A DNA stretch of 64,000 bases from Pratylenchus scribneri (Eukaryota; Nematoda; Chromadorea; Rhabditida; Pratylenchidae). Where the stretch lies: the NCBI GenBank assembly GCA_030063045.1, contig JAQSEB010000014.1, forward strand, positions 930,001-994,000. Direction: 5' to 3'. This document shows positions 1-12,835 of the stretch, one piece after another. The translations under genes and the position numbers were made by a program. The notes under the pieces were generated by a model. It ran no database searches, had not been told where the DNA came from, and saw only the letters and a list, made by a program, of their open reading frames with translations. Each line of letters begins with the position of its first letter. The first letter of the stretch is position 1.

Positions 1-3000
1 GTCCACAACTTGGACAACATGCCCTTTTACAGCCAAATGGACAGCCAGAACAATGCTCAGGCCCTGGGGCGCCGTGCAGCAAGGTGGCATTATCTTTTTG
101 ACATTAAAATGTTCAAATTGTCCTATAATAGCCTTCCTATTCCTGCCAACTTTCCTACGCACTAAACAATCGCTATGTTTGCTGTGGTACTCCGGGAACC
201 AATATTTTATGCGCCGATGGCCGCGAGACATATCAACAAGAATTGGGTGAAAATATTTGATTTTTCATTTTAATGGAAAACAATTTTCACAGGTAAAACG
301 GCCCGTTGCAATCCAATAAGTTTGTATAGTGAATGTCCACCTGCTTTTGAATGTGCCCTGTCAAATGCCCCAAATGTGCATGTTTGTTGTCGGCGGATGG
401 AAGCACCGCAGCCAACGCCCCAGGCCCCGACCGATTTGCCCATTCCATTGGGCCCAATCCCGGCTGCCACATTTCGGCAATTTTTTCATTTTTATTTTGC
501 AATTTTTTCTTTCTTTTTTCGGCCGCCAGTCGACGAGTTGAGCTGTCCAATTGGATGGTCGGCATTTGAGGACCAAAAGGTAGAGTAAATTAGCATATAA
601 TATTTTTGGATTGGTTTTACGATGGAAAATGATTCAATAATGGTCAAACAATATTCTTCATTTCATGATAAAATCATCATGTTATTAGTCCTAATCAGGG
701 GTGCCATCTCCAAAAGTCAAAACCCCGGCATTCGGGTCTAAAAACCCGGCAAAACTCCGGCAAAAATTTTCAAAACCCCGGTAAAAACCCGGCATCTTTT
801 AAAACGTGTTAAAATGCAATTTAGTAAAAGCTTGTAAAAATTTTCTACTTCAGATTTATATTTTTAATTGACTTTTTGAGCATATTTTTAATTGACTTTT
901 TGAGCATGTGCGTTATGAAATAAAGATATCATAAGCTTTAAAAATCGGTCTGCCGTCAAAAAGTTTAGCCAGAAAAAGCCGCGAAGGAAGGAAAAAAATT
1001 AGCTAAAAATGGCCCTGATAGGTAGAAAAAGTAGCTAAAAAAGCCCTGATAGGGAGAAAAAATAGCTAAAAATGGGCCCTGATTGGAAGAAAAATTAGCT
1101 AAAAATGGCCCTGATAGGTAGAAAAAGTAGCTAAAAAAGCCCTGATAGGGAGAAAAAATAGCTAAAAATGGGCCCTGATTGGAAGAAAAATTAGCTAAAA
1201 ATGGCCCTGATAGGTAGAAAAAGTAGCTAAAAAAGCCCTGATAGGGAGAAAAAATAGCTAAAAATGGGCCCTGATTGGAAGAAAAATTAGCTAAAAATGG
1301 CCCTGATAGGTAGAAAAAGTAGCTAAAAAAGCCCTGATAGGGAGAAAAAATAGCTAAAAATGGGCCCTGATTGGAAGAAAAATTAGCTAAAAATGGCCCT
1401 GATAGGTAGAAAAAGTAGCTAAAAAAGCCCTGATAGGGAGAAAAAATAGCTAAAAATGGGCCCTGATTGGAAGAAAAATTAGCTAAAAATGGCCGCGCAG
1501 CGAAAAATTAGACCCAAAAATGGCCGCGCAGCGAAAAATTAGACCCAAAAATGGCCGCGCAGCGAAAAATTAGACCCAAAAATGGCCGCGCAGCGAAAAA
1601 TTTAGCTAAAAATTTAAAAACATGGCAAAACCCGGCAAAATATGAAAAACCCGGCAAAAAACCCGGCACTTTCAAAACCCCGGCAAAACCCCGGCCGGGA
1701 CATCAAAAACCCGGGAAATGCCGGGTTTCCCCGGTATTATGGCAGCCCTGGTCCTAATCTAGGGCTAAAATAGTTCGGGGAGAGAGTGGGCCTAGGCTCT
1801 CGCCCCGGGCTTTCGCCGGGCACATAAGCTCGTCAGTGGCCTAAAACAGGACTTAGAGATTTGAGGGGAAAAGAACCATAAATTATTATTTCTCTGTTGT
1901 GCGGGAAAAATAGACAAAAAAAACGTCGCAAAAATGATCGAAAAGTGAATATTTTATGGGGAAAAGAGTGGGTTTTAAAAAGGCAGCTTGGGGCAATATT
2001 TGTGATTGATAAGGTGACGGGGCGATTAGGCAAAAAGTGGGGGTACGGTAGGACAAATAGGAAAGGCCCTTGCACATTTTTGGAATTGACACATCTGCAG
2101 TACACATTTTACTCATCAATTTTACTTCAGGGTGCTCATCACTTTTGTCAGGATGCTTTGGATATGACATGCCCTCACGGTTAATTGGAATTCGCATCAA
2201 AATGTTTCCAACATTTCTTTATCCATAGGCTTTTCCTGTGCCCAATCATCGGTAAATGGCATTTTCATGTGCTGTCGATTGGCCTCTTCCATTCAATGCC
2301 CGCAGGCATATTCCACCCTAATGCTCAACAATAATCCCCGGCTTTGTTCAATTGGGGCCAGACAAATTGGCAATTTGGGAGGAGGAACATCGTCGATTGG
2401 AGGTACAACGGCCACTTCCTCCTCCACAAATTCGGTTGTCAATAATCCATGCCCAGCGGGTTATACATGCATGCAATCATCCGTTGTGTGTTCATAACAA
2501 AAATATTATAGAAATAATTTTGATTATTTAATAAATTAAATTGATATTATTCGATAAATTTTAATTAGAATATTTCAATTTTAAGCCAGCCGTTTATGTC
2601 TGTTGTGGATCAGGTAACACCAATTTTCCTGGCGCACTGCCTTTGCCCGGTCAATATGGCACACGGGGAGATGCATTATATTGTTCCGATGGACAAATAC
2701 CCGGTAAAAATATGTTCCCATTTATATCTTGGAATCAACCATTTTTAGCCTATCTTGGCCAATTCATCCGTTTCTGTTCATCTTTGGGTCAAGCCAGTTA
2801 GTCAATTGCTTTTGCCAAAAATTAATTTTAATTTGATAGATGAATGTCCGCCCAGCTATTATTGTTCAAAATCGAATCGACCCGGTTTCTTGGTTTGTTG
2901 CCATCCATTCCCAATTCGACGGCGGAGTTCCGCACCATCCGTGTTTTTGGCCGATTCTTCAACCGAAATTTGTGGTGCCCAATCGACGGTGGCTTTGGAG

Positions 3001-3370
3001 CCAAGCAAAGGGGAACCAATGGAATGCCGGGGATTGGGCGAGGACAGCAGAGTGAATGAATGCCCGGAAGTAAGAAAACAATTTATTTTGTTAATTATTT
3101 AATTTTTAGCATTTTCAATGCCAACCATCATTGAACAATGCCAAAATGTATTGTTGCCGAAATGATAACAATTCTTCCACTGCATTGCCAAATGATGAGA
3201 AGGCCAAAATTTGCCCCGACGGAGAGGAACCCTACAAAAGTCCAATCATCGGAGATTTGTTACTTTGTGGCCAAAAATCATTGAATGGCTCAAAATGTCC
3301 AAAAGGTTTTGTGTGCCGGCCAAGTCCAGCATTGGAAGGTATTCAAGTTTGTTGTTCTGCTGGCGGATAA
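1..3370 (+). CDS. Secreted cysteine-rich protein with repeated lustrin-type domains (3' part of gene)
   Basis: The window opens inside this gene. Exons show repeated modules ending in a double cysteine: VCCG near 190, VCCR near 385, MCCR near 2268, VCCG near 2600, VCCH near 2897, YCCR near 3150 and VCCS near 3350. Each is preceded by a CP..Y/F.C pattern and often followed by a C.DG motif. This spacing is that of the lustrin cysteine-rich repeat found in many nematode secreted or cuticle-associated proteins; a matrix or inhibitory role is family knowledge, not seen here. The last exons join in phase (intron about 3070-3109) and end at TAA 3368-3370, with AATAAA near 3487. Introns are 45-60 nt except the one spanning about 590-2110, which holds a hAT-like element and an older repeat. 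The exact exon edges around 430-590 and 2110-2230 are uncertain, and the N-terminus lies outside the window. Confidence 0.75.
989..1494. repeat. 96-bp tandem array inside the hAT-like element
   Basis: About five copies with a strict 96-bp period (anchors at 1085, 1181, 1277, 1373 and 1469). Each unit consists of three related 31-33-bp subunits built on TAGCTAAAAA..GCCCTGAT, so this is a higher-order repeat. Copies are almost identical, which suggests recent expansion. Confidence 0.9.
1489..1612. repeat. 31-bp tandem array inside the hAT-like element
   Basis: Four copies of a 31-bp unit beginning ATGGCCGCGCAGCG start at 1489, 1520, 1551 and 1582, directly after the 96-bp array. The unit shares the GAAAAATTAG string with the 96-bp subunits, so it probably derives from the same ancestral 31-bp sequence. 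Confidence 0.85.
1751..2091 (+). repeat. Dispersed intronic repeat, copy 1 (split by the hAT-like element)
   Basis: This sequence matches three other stretches in the window: about 28815-29136 (+), 30242-30558 (+) and 44152-44433 (-). Shared landmarks in order are CTAATCTAGG at the left, a CTTTCGCCGGG-type block, TTAAAAAGGCAG, TTGGGGCAATATTTG, GTGGGGGTAC and a right end of TTGACA. It carries no coding capacity. Its first bases lie on both sides of the hAT-like element, so it is the older insertion. Confidence 0.8.
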
Positions 3371-3739
3371 TTGATAATATTTTCTATGTTTTATTTGGCA
3401 TTTCAAAAAACACCGGTGTCCCTTTCTCTTGCATATAAATATTCTCTTTAATTCAAAATCCCATATTTAATTTCATCTAATTTACAATAAATTAATGTAT
3501 TATTCTTTACTTTATGTCAAATTTATTCATTTTTTGGTGCGAATTGGGAATAATTTGGATGCTCTGTTGGAAGAATTAAAAAATATTCTTTAAAGTAAAG
3601 AGAGGATTGGAATCTTTGTTTTTTGGGACTTTTTTGGGGAGATAATACCAATAAAAATTGAAAAAAATATCTGTAAAAATTTTAACACTTAAATAAGAAT
3701 CATCTCCAATTGCCTTCCTTTCCTCTATTAATCTTCGAA

Positions 3740-4885
3740 TTAAACAATCAAAGTGCAAAAACTGGGTGTTTTTGGTGCTTCCGGTGCTGTGGAATTGTTC
3801 GGTTGGTTTTCCACTGCTGCAGAGTTCCTTTCACCACTAGCTGTCCCAGCATTTGGTCCATTCAAGCCAAATAGGGAGCCAAAATGTTCACCGAATGCGG
3901 CTTGAACTTTCTTTAAAAACGGGAATTTCTCATATTCAATTTATCCAAAATTAACTCACTTTACGGAAATCAGCTGTAATTGCCTTTTGGTAAGCGGTGA
4001 ATTGGCGGTCAAATTGTTCCAATTCTTTTTGTTCTTCATCGCTCAATTTACGCACAAAAGTGTCTCCAATGAAAACGTTGTCGCCTTGCACCGAACATCC
4101 ATCAAAAACATATTGGGTGGTGGCTTTATCCGAGCAGAAACTTGGCTATAACAGAGATAAAGGGTGAATGAAATTTGGCAGAGGCATTTTGGAAGGAATT
4201 GACCTTTAGTCGGATCTCGGATCTATCAAATAACATCCCATTTTCTTAAAATTATCCCTAAGGCACAAATCATTGCCCCCTTTCCTTTTGTACAGTATAA
4301 GATATCGTAGTCAATTAGGACCTTCTTTGGTGGCTCCGGCTTCTTTGGCTGTTGCTGTTTGGATTCCACTTCGGGCGATCCGGAAGAGGCTCGGGCTGAC
4401 TTGGCCAATTGTGATTGACGCTGTTCCAAATATTGCTTCACTTCCTCCTTGAACTCGTTTAGGCTTTCCTAATTTGCAAATTAAATAAATCAATAATGTA
4501 TTCAAAAACCCACTTGGTATTCCTTCAATTCCTGTTGTTCATCTTCACTCAAATCCTTGGTGAAATGTCCATTGATGAAGAGTTTATTTTGCTGAACACC
4601 ATTAATTGATTTGATTGTATTTATAATTTTATTTTTTACCGAAACAACGCAGCCAACTCTTCCACCAACCGTACTCTATAATCGGATGAATGTGATAACA
4701 ATTTCATTTATTTATGTATTTTACCAGAGAGCCAAATGCAGCGAAACGTTTTTGACGTTTGGCTGGCCGTTCAGCAAAAGTGGCCAAAAAGAAGAGACAA
4801 CATCTTTAGATTGAATGGGAGAATTTATTGGATTAGCTAATAAGCAAATAAAACATACAGAAGGAATAATGATCGGACGAACATT
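3740..4885 (-). CDS. Pepsin inhibitor-3 (aspin) family aspartic protease inhibitor
   Basis: Seven exons on the minus strand join in phase from ATG 4883-4885 to TAA 3740-3742. The product opens with a secretion signal (MFVRSLFLL, then a hydrophobic CCLFFLATFA), followed by two related modules of the form GC.V..N..FI....F...LS.EEQ.EL. The second module begins PSFC....TTQYVFDGCSVQ and the protein ends PSFCTLIV; Ascaris pepsin inhibitor PI-3 has the same PxFC starts, GCSV core and PSFC end. A Pro/Gln/Lys-rich linker joins the modules. PI-3 proteins block pepsin-like aspartic proteases, so a role against the worm's own or host proteases is inferred. One intron (about 4146-4319) seems to use an unusual GTCCTA donor, so that boundary is weaker. 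The gene converges with the lustrin-type gene 370 bp away. Confidence 0.85.
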
Positions 4886-6690
4886 TTGTAGAGAAATTTT
4901 TTATTTTTTTCTGAATTGAAAACAAATCAGTTTTTTAGTGAAAAATGACTGAAAAATGTGTGAATTATATGATGGAGAAAGCTTAATAAGGATGAATCCT
5001 CCTTTTTTGTTGAATAATAGGCTTTTGTGAGGAAATGGAAAAAAGGTGCGGGGAATCGGATTAAAATGGAATAAAACGATTTAGAATTGGGGAAGGATTG
5101 AAGGATGGAATTTGGACTGGGATTGGGGGATGAATGTGAATGAAAGGTAGGAAAAAGGGCACAGTAGAAGAAGGGTCCACGGTTCACGGGATTTTGTCGA
5201 TAGAAATTAAATGGAGGTGTGGTGGTTGGAAGATAGGTGTGTGAGCGGGTCGGAAAGCTTTTTGTGTATGCCATTCTATGTTTGGTTCGATTTGGTGGTT
5301 TTATTCAAAGGGGATTTATCCCCTTTATCTTCTTTTCATCTTTTGCGGTTCATTTGAGTGGATTTACCATTTAGCCTCTCATCCACATTAAGCAATTTCC
5401 TTCCAATTTCACCGCTCTCGCCGGATCGCTATTGTCATTTACGTCAGAAAATTTTGGGGTTGATTCAGCGATTGACGGAGGTAAAATGGTTGTGGTTGAC
5501 AGAAATGGACAGAAAATGGGAGAAGGTAACTATTTGGTGGACCCTCATCAGGAAGGACACGTAAGGTCGCCGTCGCCGCAATGAATTGTGTTGTGTTTAA
5601 ACAGCAGTCAACCATTACCTTATAGCAATCGGCCTCTATGGATGTGGGGAGCAATGGGAATTGGCGTTGTTGACGACTTGACGACAATATGGATGATGAT
5701 TGTGGATGGATGGATGGACGGGAGCAGGTGTGCTCATTCATTGCGCACCATTCTCGTTGGGTTGGTTATTACTGCTGCGCAATGAGGCGGAAAAAATGTG
5801 GGTAGAATGCGGCGGAAAGGTGTGAAATACAGTGTGGACAGCGAGGAAGCTTCGGGAACTCGGCCCGGGAGGGTAGAATTGAGGAGGGAAGAAATAAAGG
5901 ACGAAAGCAAATAAAAATTGTTGTTGAGGTGGAATTTTTTGGATGGAGAAAAACATAGGAGGATTGTTGAATAAATTGGGGAAGGAAGGAGGAGGACCTA
6001 TTCAATCACCGTCCAGTCAATTGAAGTGCATTACCAACCGCCTGTGGTGGATTCTGGCGGAGGCTGGCAATAATAATGAGGCCCTTCCCAAAGGAGGAAC
6101 AATGGAAACAAGACAAGAAGAAGGATGCGCGATAGGAAGGAAGTCCATCGAATCCATCGAATCATCAAAAATAGAAATGGAAGGCTCATCAAAACAAAGG
6201 GTTAATGTGTGTTTAGCACAGGAAAAAAATAATAAAGCAATAATGAAGATAAACAATAACAAAAATGGTGCTGTGGGAGTGGAGGATCAAAATAATTGTG
6301 CTAAATTTGTTTACAAAATAAAATACTAATGAATTGTTCTGTACTGTAATGTGAATAAAATACGGATTGTTAATTTCCCTGAGGCAAAAAAAGGATTTGC
6401 TTATTCTAATATAAGATTTGTTTTTGTGAGAGGAATATGGGATTTCTCATTATTATTAGGTTGTTTCAGAAATAATTTCATTTGTGAACGTCAAAATGTT
6501 GGAAATAAAGCAAAAAATCGTCTGTGGGGGATGAATCCACAATGGTGAATTGTAAAATGTGCAAATATACTTACAAAAAACTTGAATTCAATTAAAAATA
6601 AAAAATTCATCGCGGAATTCGCCCCAATCTTATTGGTACTTAAAATGACCAACAACATATATAGTTCGATAAAACTTTGCATTTTTAATA
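4886..6690. other. Non-coding region upstream of the pepsin-inhibitor gene
   Basis: I see no convincing gene. Part of it (about 5250-6340) is less AT-rich, with purine- or pyrimidine-biased runs. Open frames here lack family similarity and splice structure. It may contain promoter sequence for the minus-strand gene. Confidence 0.5.
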
Positions 6691-7564
6691 TGTTACAGGC
6701 AATACTGATTATCAGGCAAAACTGATTATGCCTAGGCAAAACTGATTATGCCTGAAAATCAGGCATAACTGATTATGCCTAGGCAAAAATGATTATGCCT
6801 AGTCAAAACTGATTATGCCTAGGCAAAACTGATTATGCCTGAGTGCGCGAGATTAAGACGGATATAGGGGGATTAAGGTGGATTTGGGGGATTAAGCCGG
6901 ATAAAGCCCCGAAATAGATGGGAAATGGTCCGGAGGGCCTGTGGAAAGTCAGGGAATTGTAACAGAGGCCCGAAGAGTGCGCGAGATTAAGACGGATATA
7001 GGGGGATTAAGGTGGATTTGGGGGATTAAGCCGGATAAAGCCCCGAAATAGATGGGAAATGGTCCGGAGGGCCTGTGGAAAGTCAGGGAATTGTAACAGA
7101 GGCCCGAAGAGTGCGCGAGATTAAGACGGATATAGGGGTATTAAGGTAGATTTGGGGGATTAAGCCAGATTAAGGCCTGGAATCGATGGGCACTAGTCCG
7201 AACCCCTAAACCCCAAGCCCCTAGATCCCATGCCGCCCCTAATCATAACCCTAATCCCTAGCCCCTAACTAAGCAGGCATAATCAGTTTTGACTAGGCAT
7301 AATCAGTTTTGACTAGGCATAATCAGTTTTGCCTAGGCATAATCAGTTTTGCCTAGGCATAATCAGTTTTGCCTAGGCATAATCAGTTTTGCCTAGGCAT
7401 AATCAGTTTTGCCTAGGCATAATCAGTTTTGCCTAGGCATAATCAGTTTTGACTAGGCATAATCATTTTTGCCTAGGCATAATCAGTTATGCCTGATTTT
7501 CAGGCATAATCAGTTTTGCCTAGGCATAATCAGTTTTGCCTGATAATCAGTATTGCCTGTAACA
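6691..7564. mobile_element. Foldback element with 20-bp repeat arms (874 bp)
   Basis: The first 150 bases (TGTTACAGGC AATACTGATT...) recur as the reverse complement at the right end (...GCCTGTAACA at 7555-7564). The arms are built from a 20-bp unit containing TAGGCATAATCAGTTTT; the right arm carries several extra units (from about 7275). Between them lie two and a half copies of a 134-bp unit (starts at 6841, 6975 and 7109) and a C-rich segment with CCCTAA-like motifs (7197-7270). There is no coding capacity and no certain target duplication. Confidence 0.8.
6841..7195. repeat. 134-bp tandem unit inside the foldback element
   Basis: The unit starts GAGTGCGCGAGATTAAG at 6841, 6975 and 7109. 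The first two copies are practically identical and the third is cut short near 7195. A diverged version lies in the loop of the element at 62398-63196, with shared strings such as GGGGGATTAAGCCGGATAA and GTAACAGAGGCCCG. Confidence 0.85.
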
Positions 7565-8105
7565 AATATAAATGAAATAAAAGACAAATTTATTTTATAA
7601 CTGAGAGATCTGTGGTCAAAATTTGAGTAACAATAAATTAAAATCGATCCGTATTCTTTTCATCATTTAATCCCGTATTCTCTTCATTTTATTCCGATTT
7701 ATTTTGGAATATTCTTCTCGAGCAATGCCTTCACCTCTAATAAAATTAAGACAGGATTTTTTATGAGAAATATTTAATTTGCCCAAAAAAACTGATGCAA
7801 TTGTCGAAAATTAAATGAAAACGCCAAAAAATTTAATTCCACAACCCATATATAATTTATCTCAATCGACTGATTTAAGTGAGGATTTTGGAAAAGCTAA
7901 ACTAGCGAGGTATTTGACTTCTTGAGAAAGACTGAGATCTGAGACAGTCATTCATAAAATTTAAAATACCTGCTGCCCCTTAGAAAATTTTCAAAAATAT
8001 TCCTCGTTTTTTTGTCGTTTTTTGCTAAATTTTTCCAAATCATAAAATCAATGTTATTTTTATTAAATCGACTAATCAAAATCATTCATCAACAGGGATA
8101 AAATC
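7565..8105. other. Upstream region of the RSK-like gene
   Basis: AT-rich sequence with no open frame I can support. It directly precedes the kinase start codon and is the likely site of its promoter and 5' leader. Confidence 0.4.
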
Positions 8106-10436
<2,331 letters not shown>

Positions 10437-10911
10437 ATGAATGAATGCGCAGTACAAATATAAATAATAATAAAGGGTCCACACCAATCGACTGTGATCC
10501 AATTGTTTTATTCAATTTCTTTCATTATTATTTGCTTTTATTTGACGAGCTTATCAAAAATCAATTCCTATTATAATTTTGACTTACATTCCCTTCTATT
10601 ATTATTATTATTATTCTTTTATACATTCGCATTACAAAATTACAAGACCGATGACCAAAAATGATAAATAATTTTAATACTAATTACAATTGTTGAATTT
10701 TGCATAGCTTCCTATGATGAAGTGATTAGTTCCATTTCAAGGTAATCGTTACTAACAAGTTTCACCGAAAAGTCGTAATTTAAGACAATTTTATCCTACC
10801 GGTTTTTGGCAATTTATGTCCGTATTTAATGCTTTGGAAACCCTTAAAACCAGTTTCAAAATGTTATTTTAACAAATGTTCAATCAGCAGAGACAAAAAT
10901 GTGTTCAGAAT

Positions 10912-12835
10912 TCCGCCCCGCCTGTTCTGATTTTAATAATTCCGCCTGTTCTGATTTCAATAATTCCGCCTGTTCTGATTTTAATAATTCCGCCTGTTCT
11001 GATTTCGATAATTCCGCCTGTTCTGATTTTAATAATTCCGCCTGTTCTGATTTTTTAATTACGCCTGTTCTGATTTTAATAATTCCGCCTGTTCTGATTT
11101 CAATAATTCCGCCTGTTCTGATTTTAATAATTCCGCCTGTTCTGATTTCGATAATTCCGCCTGTTCTGATTTTAATAATTCCGCCTGTTCTGATTTTTTA
11201 ATTACGCCTGTTCTGATTTTAATAATTCCGCCTGTTCTGATTTCAATAATTCCGCCTGTTCTGATTTCAATAATTCCGCCTGTTCTGATTTTTTAATTAC
11301 GCCTGTTCTGATTTTAATAATTCCGCCTGTTCTGATTTAAATAATTCCGCCTGTTCTGATTTCAATAATTCCGCCTGTTCTGATTTTAATAATTCCGCCT
11401 GTTCTGATTTTAATAATTCCGCCTGTTCTGATTTCAATTATTCCGCCTGTTCTGATTTTAATAATTCCGCCTGTTCTGATTTCAATAATTCCGCCTGTTC
11501 TGATTTTAATAATTCCGCGCCTGTTCTGATTTCAATAATTCCGCCTGTTCTGATTTTAATAATTCCGCCTGTTCTGATTTCAATAATTCCGCCTGTTCTG
11601 ATTTTTAATAATTCCGCCTGTTCTGATTTTAATAATTCCGCCTGTTCTGATTTTAATAATTCCGCCTGTTCTGATTTTAATAATTCCGCCTGTTCTGATT
11701 TCAATAATTCCGCCTGTTCTGATTTTAATAATTCCGCCTGTTCTGATTTTAATAATTCCGCCTGTTCTGATTTCAATTATTCCGCCTGTTCTGATTTCAA
11801 TTATTCCGCCTGTTCTGATTTTAATAATTCCGCCTGTTCTGATTTCAATTATTCCGCCTGTTCTGATTTTAATAATTCCGCCTGTTCTGATTTTTTAATC
11901 CCGCCCTGTTCTGATTTTAATAATTCCGCCTGTTCTGATTTTTTAATCCCGCCCTGTTCTGATTTTAATAATTCCGCCTGTTCTGATTTCAATAATTCCG
12001 CCTGTTCTGATTTTAATAATTCCGCCTGTTCTGATTTTTAATAATTACGCCTGTTCTGATTTTAATAATTCCGCCTGTTCTGATTTTAATAATTCCGCCT
12101 GTTCTGATTTCAATAATTCCGCCTGTTCTGATTTTTAATAATTCCGCCTGTTCTGATTTTAATAATTCCGCCTGTTCTGATTTCAATAATTCCGCCTGTT
12201 CTGATTTTAATAATTCCGCCTGTTCTGATTTTAATAATTCCGCCTGTTCTGATTTTAATAATTCCGCCTGTTCTGATTTTAATAATTCCGCCTGTTCTGA
12301 TTTTAATAATTCCGCCTGTTCTGATTTTTTAATCCCGCCCTGTTCTGATTTTAATAATTCCGCCTGTTCTGATTTCAATAATTCCGCCTGTTCTGATTTT
12401 AATAATTCCGCCTGTTCTGATTTCAATAATTCCGCCTGTTCTGATTTTAATAATTCCGCCTGTTCTGATTTCAATTATTCCGCCTGTTCTGATTTTAATA
12501 ATTCCGCCTGTTCTGATTTTAATAATTCCGCCTGTTCTGATTTTAATAATTCCGCCTGTTCTGATTTTAATAATTCCGCCTGTTCTGATTTTTTAATCCC
12601 GCCCTGTTCTGATTTTAATAATTCTGCCTGTTCTGATTTCAATAATTCCGCCTGTTCTGATTTTAATAATTCCGCCTGTTCTGATTTTAATAATTCCGCC
12701 TGTTCTGATTTTGATAATTCCGCCTGTTCTGATTTTAATAATTCCGCCTGTTCTAATTTTTAATAATTCCACCTGTTCTGATTTTTAATAATTCCGCCTG
12801 TTCTGATTTTTAATTCCGCCTGTTCAAAAATTAAC
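10912..12835. repeat. 24-bp minisatellite, large array (about 80 copies)
   Basis: The unit TTCTGATTTTAATAATTCCG plus CCTG repeats with a 24-bp period. Variants include CAATAATT, CGATAATT, TTTTTAATTACG and TTTTTTAATCCCGCC forms. At the left, blocks of about 150 bp repeat in the same variant order, so there is higher-order structure. Because the period is a multiple of three, long meaningless open frames cross it on both strands. It starts about 480 bp after the kinase stop codon. Confidence 0.95.

Larger units (their letters stand above)
696..1750. mobile_element. hAT-like non-autonomous element with 8-bp target duplication
   Basis: The ends are imperfect inverted repeats: CAGGGGTGCCAT on the left, and CAGGGCTGCCAT when the right end is reverse-complemented. 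The identical 8-mer GTCCTAAT flanks both sides (688-695 and 1751-1758). Eight-base duplications and CAGGG-type termini are typical of the hAT superfamily. The subterminal regions are rich in CCCCGG/CCCGGC motifs. There is no transposase; the interior is mostly two tandem arrays. It sits in an intron of the lustrin-type gene. Confidence 0.8.

Noticed and set aside
5943..6329. 128-codon open frame on the plus strand
   Set aside because: Low-complexity Asn/Lys-rich tail, overlapping frames of similar length on the other strand, no family features.
10876..12474. Repetitive open frames (KSEQAELL and SACSDFNN types)
   Set aside because: They are frames across the 24-bp minisatellite, with no start context or splice link to a gene.
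10912..12835. CRISPR-like array
   Set aside because: Units are head-to-tail with no unique spacers, and the context is eukaryotic with introns.
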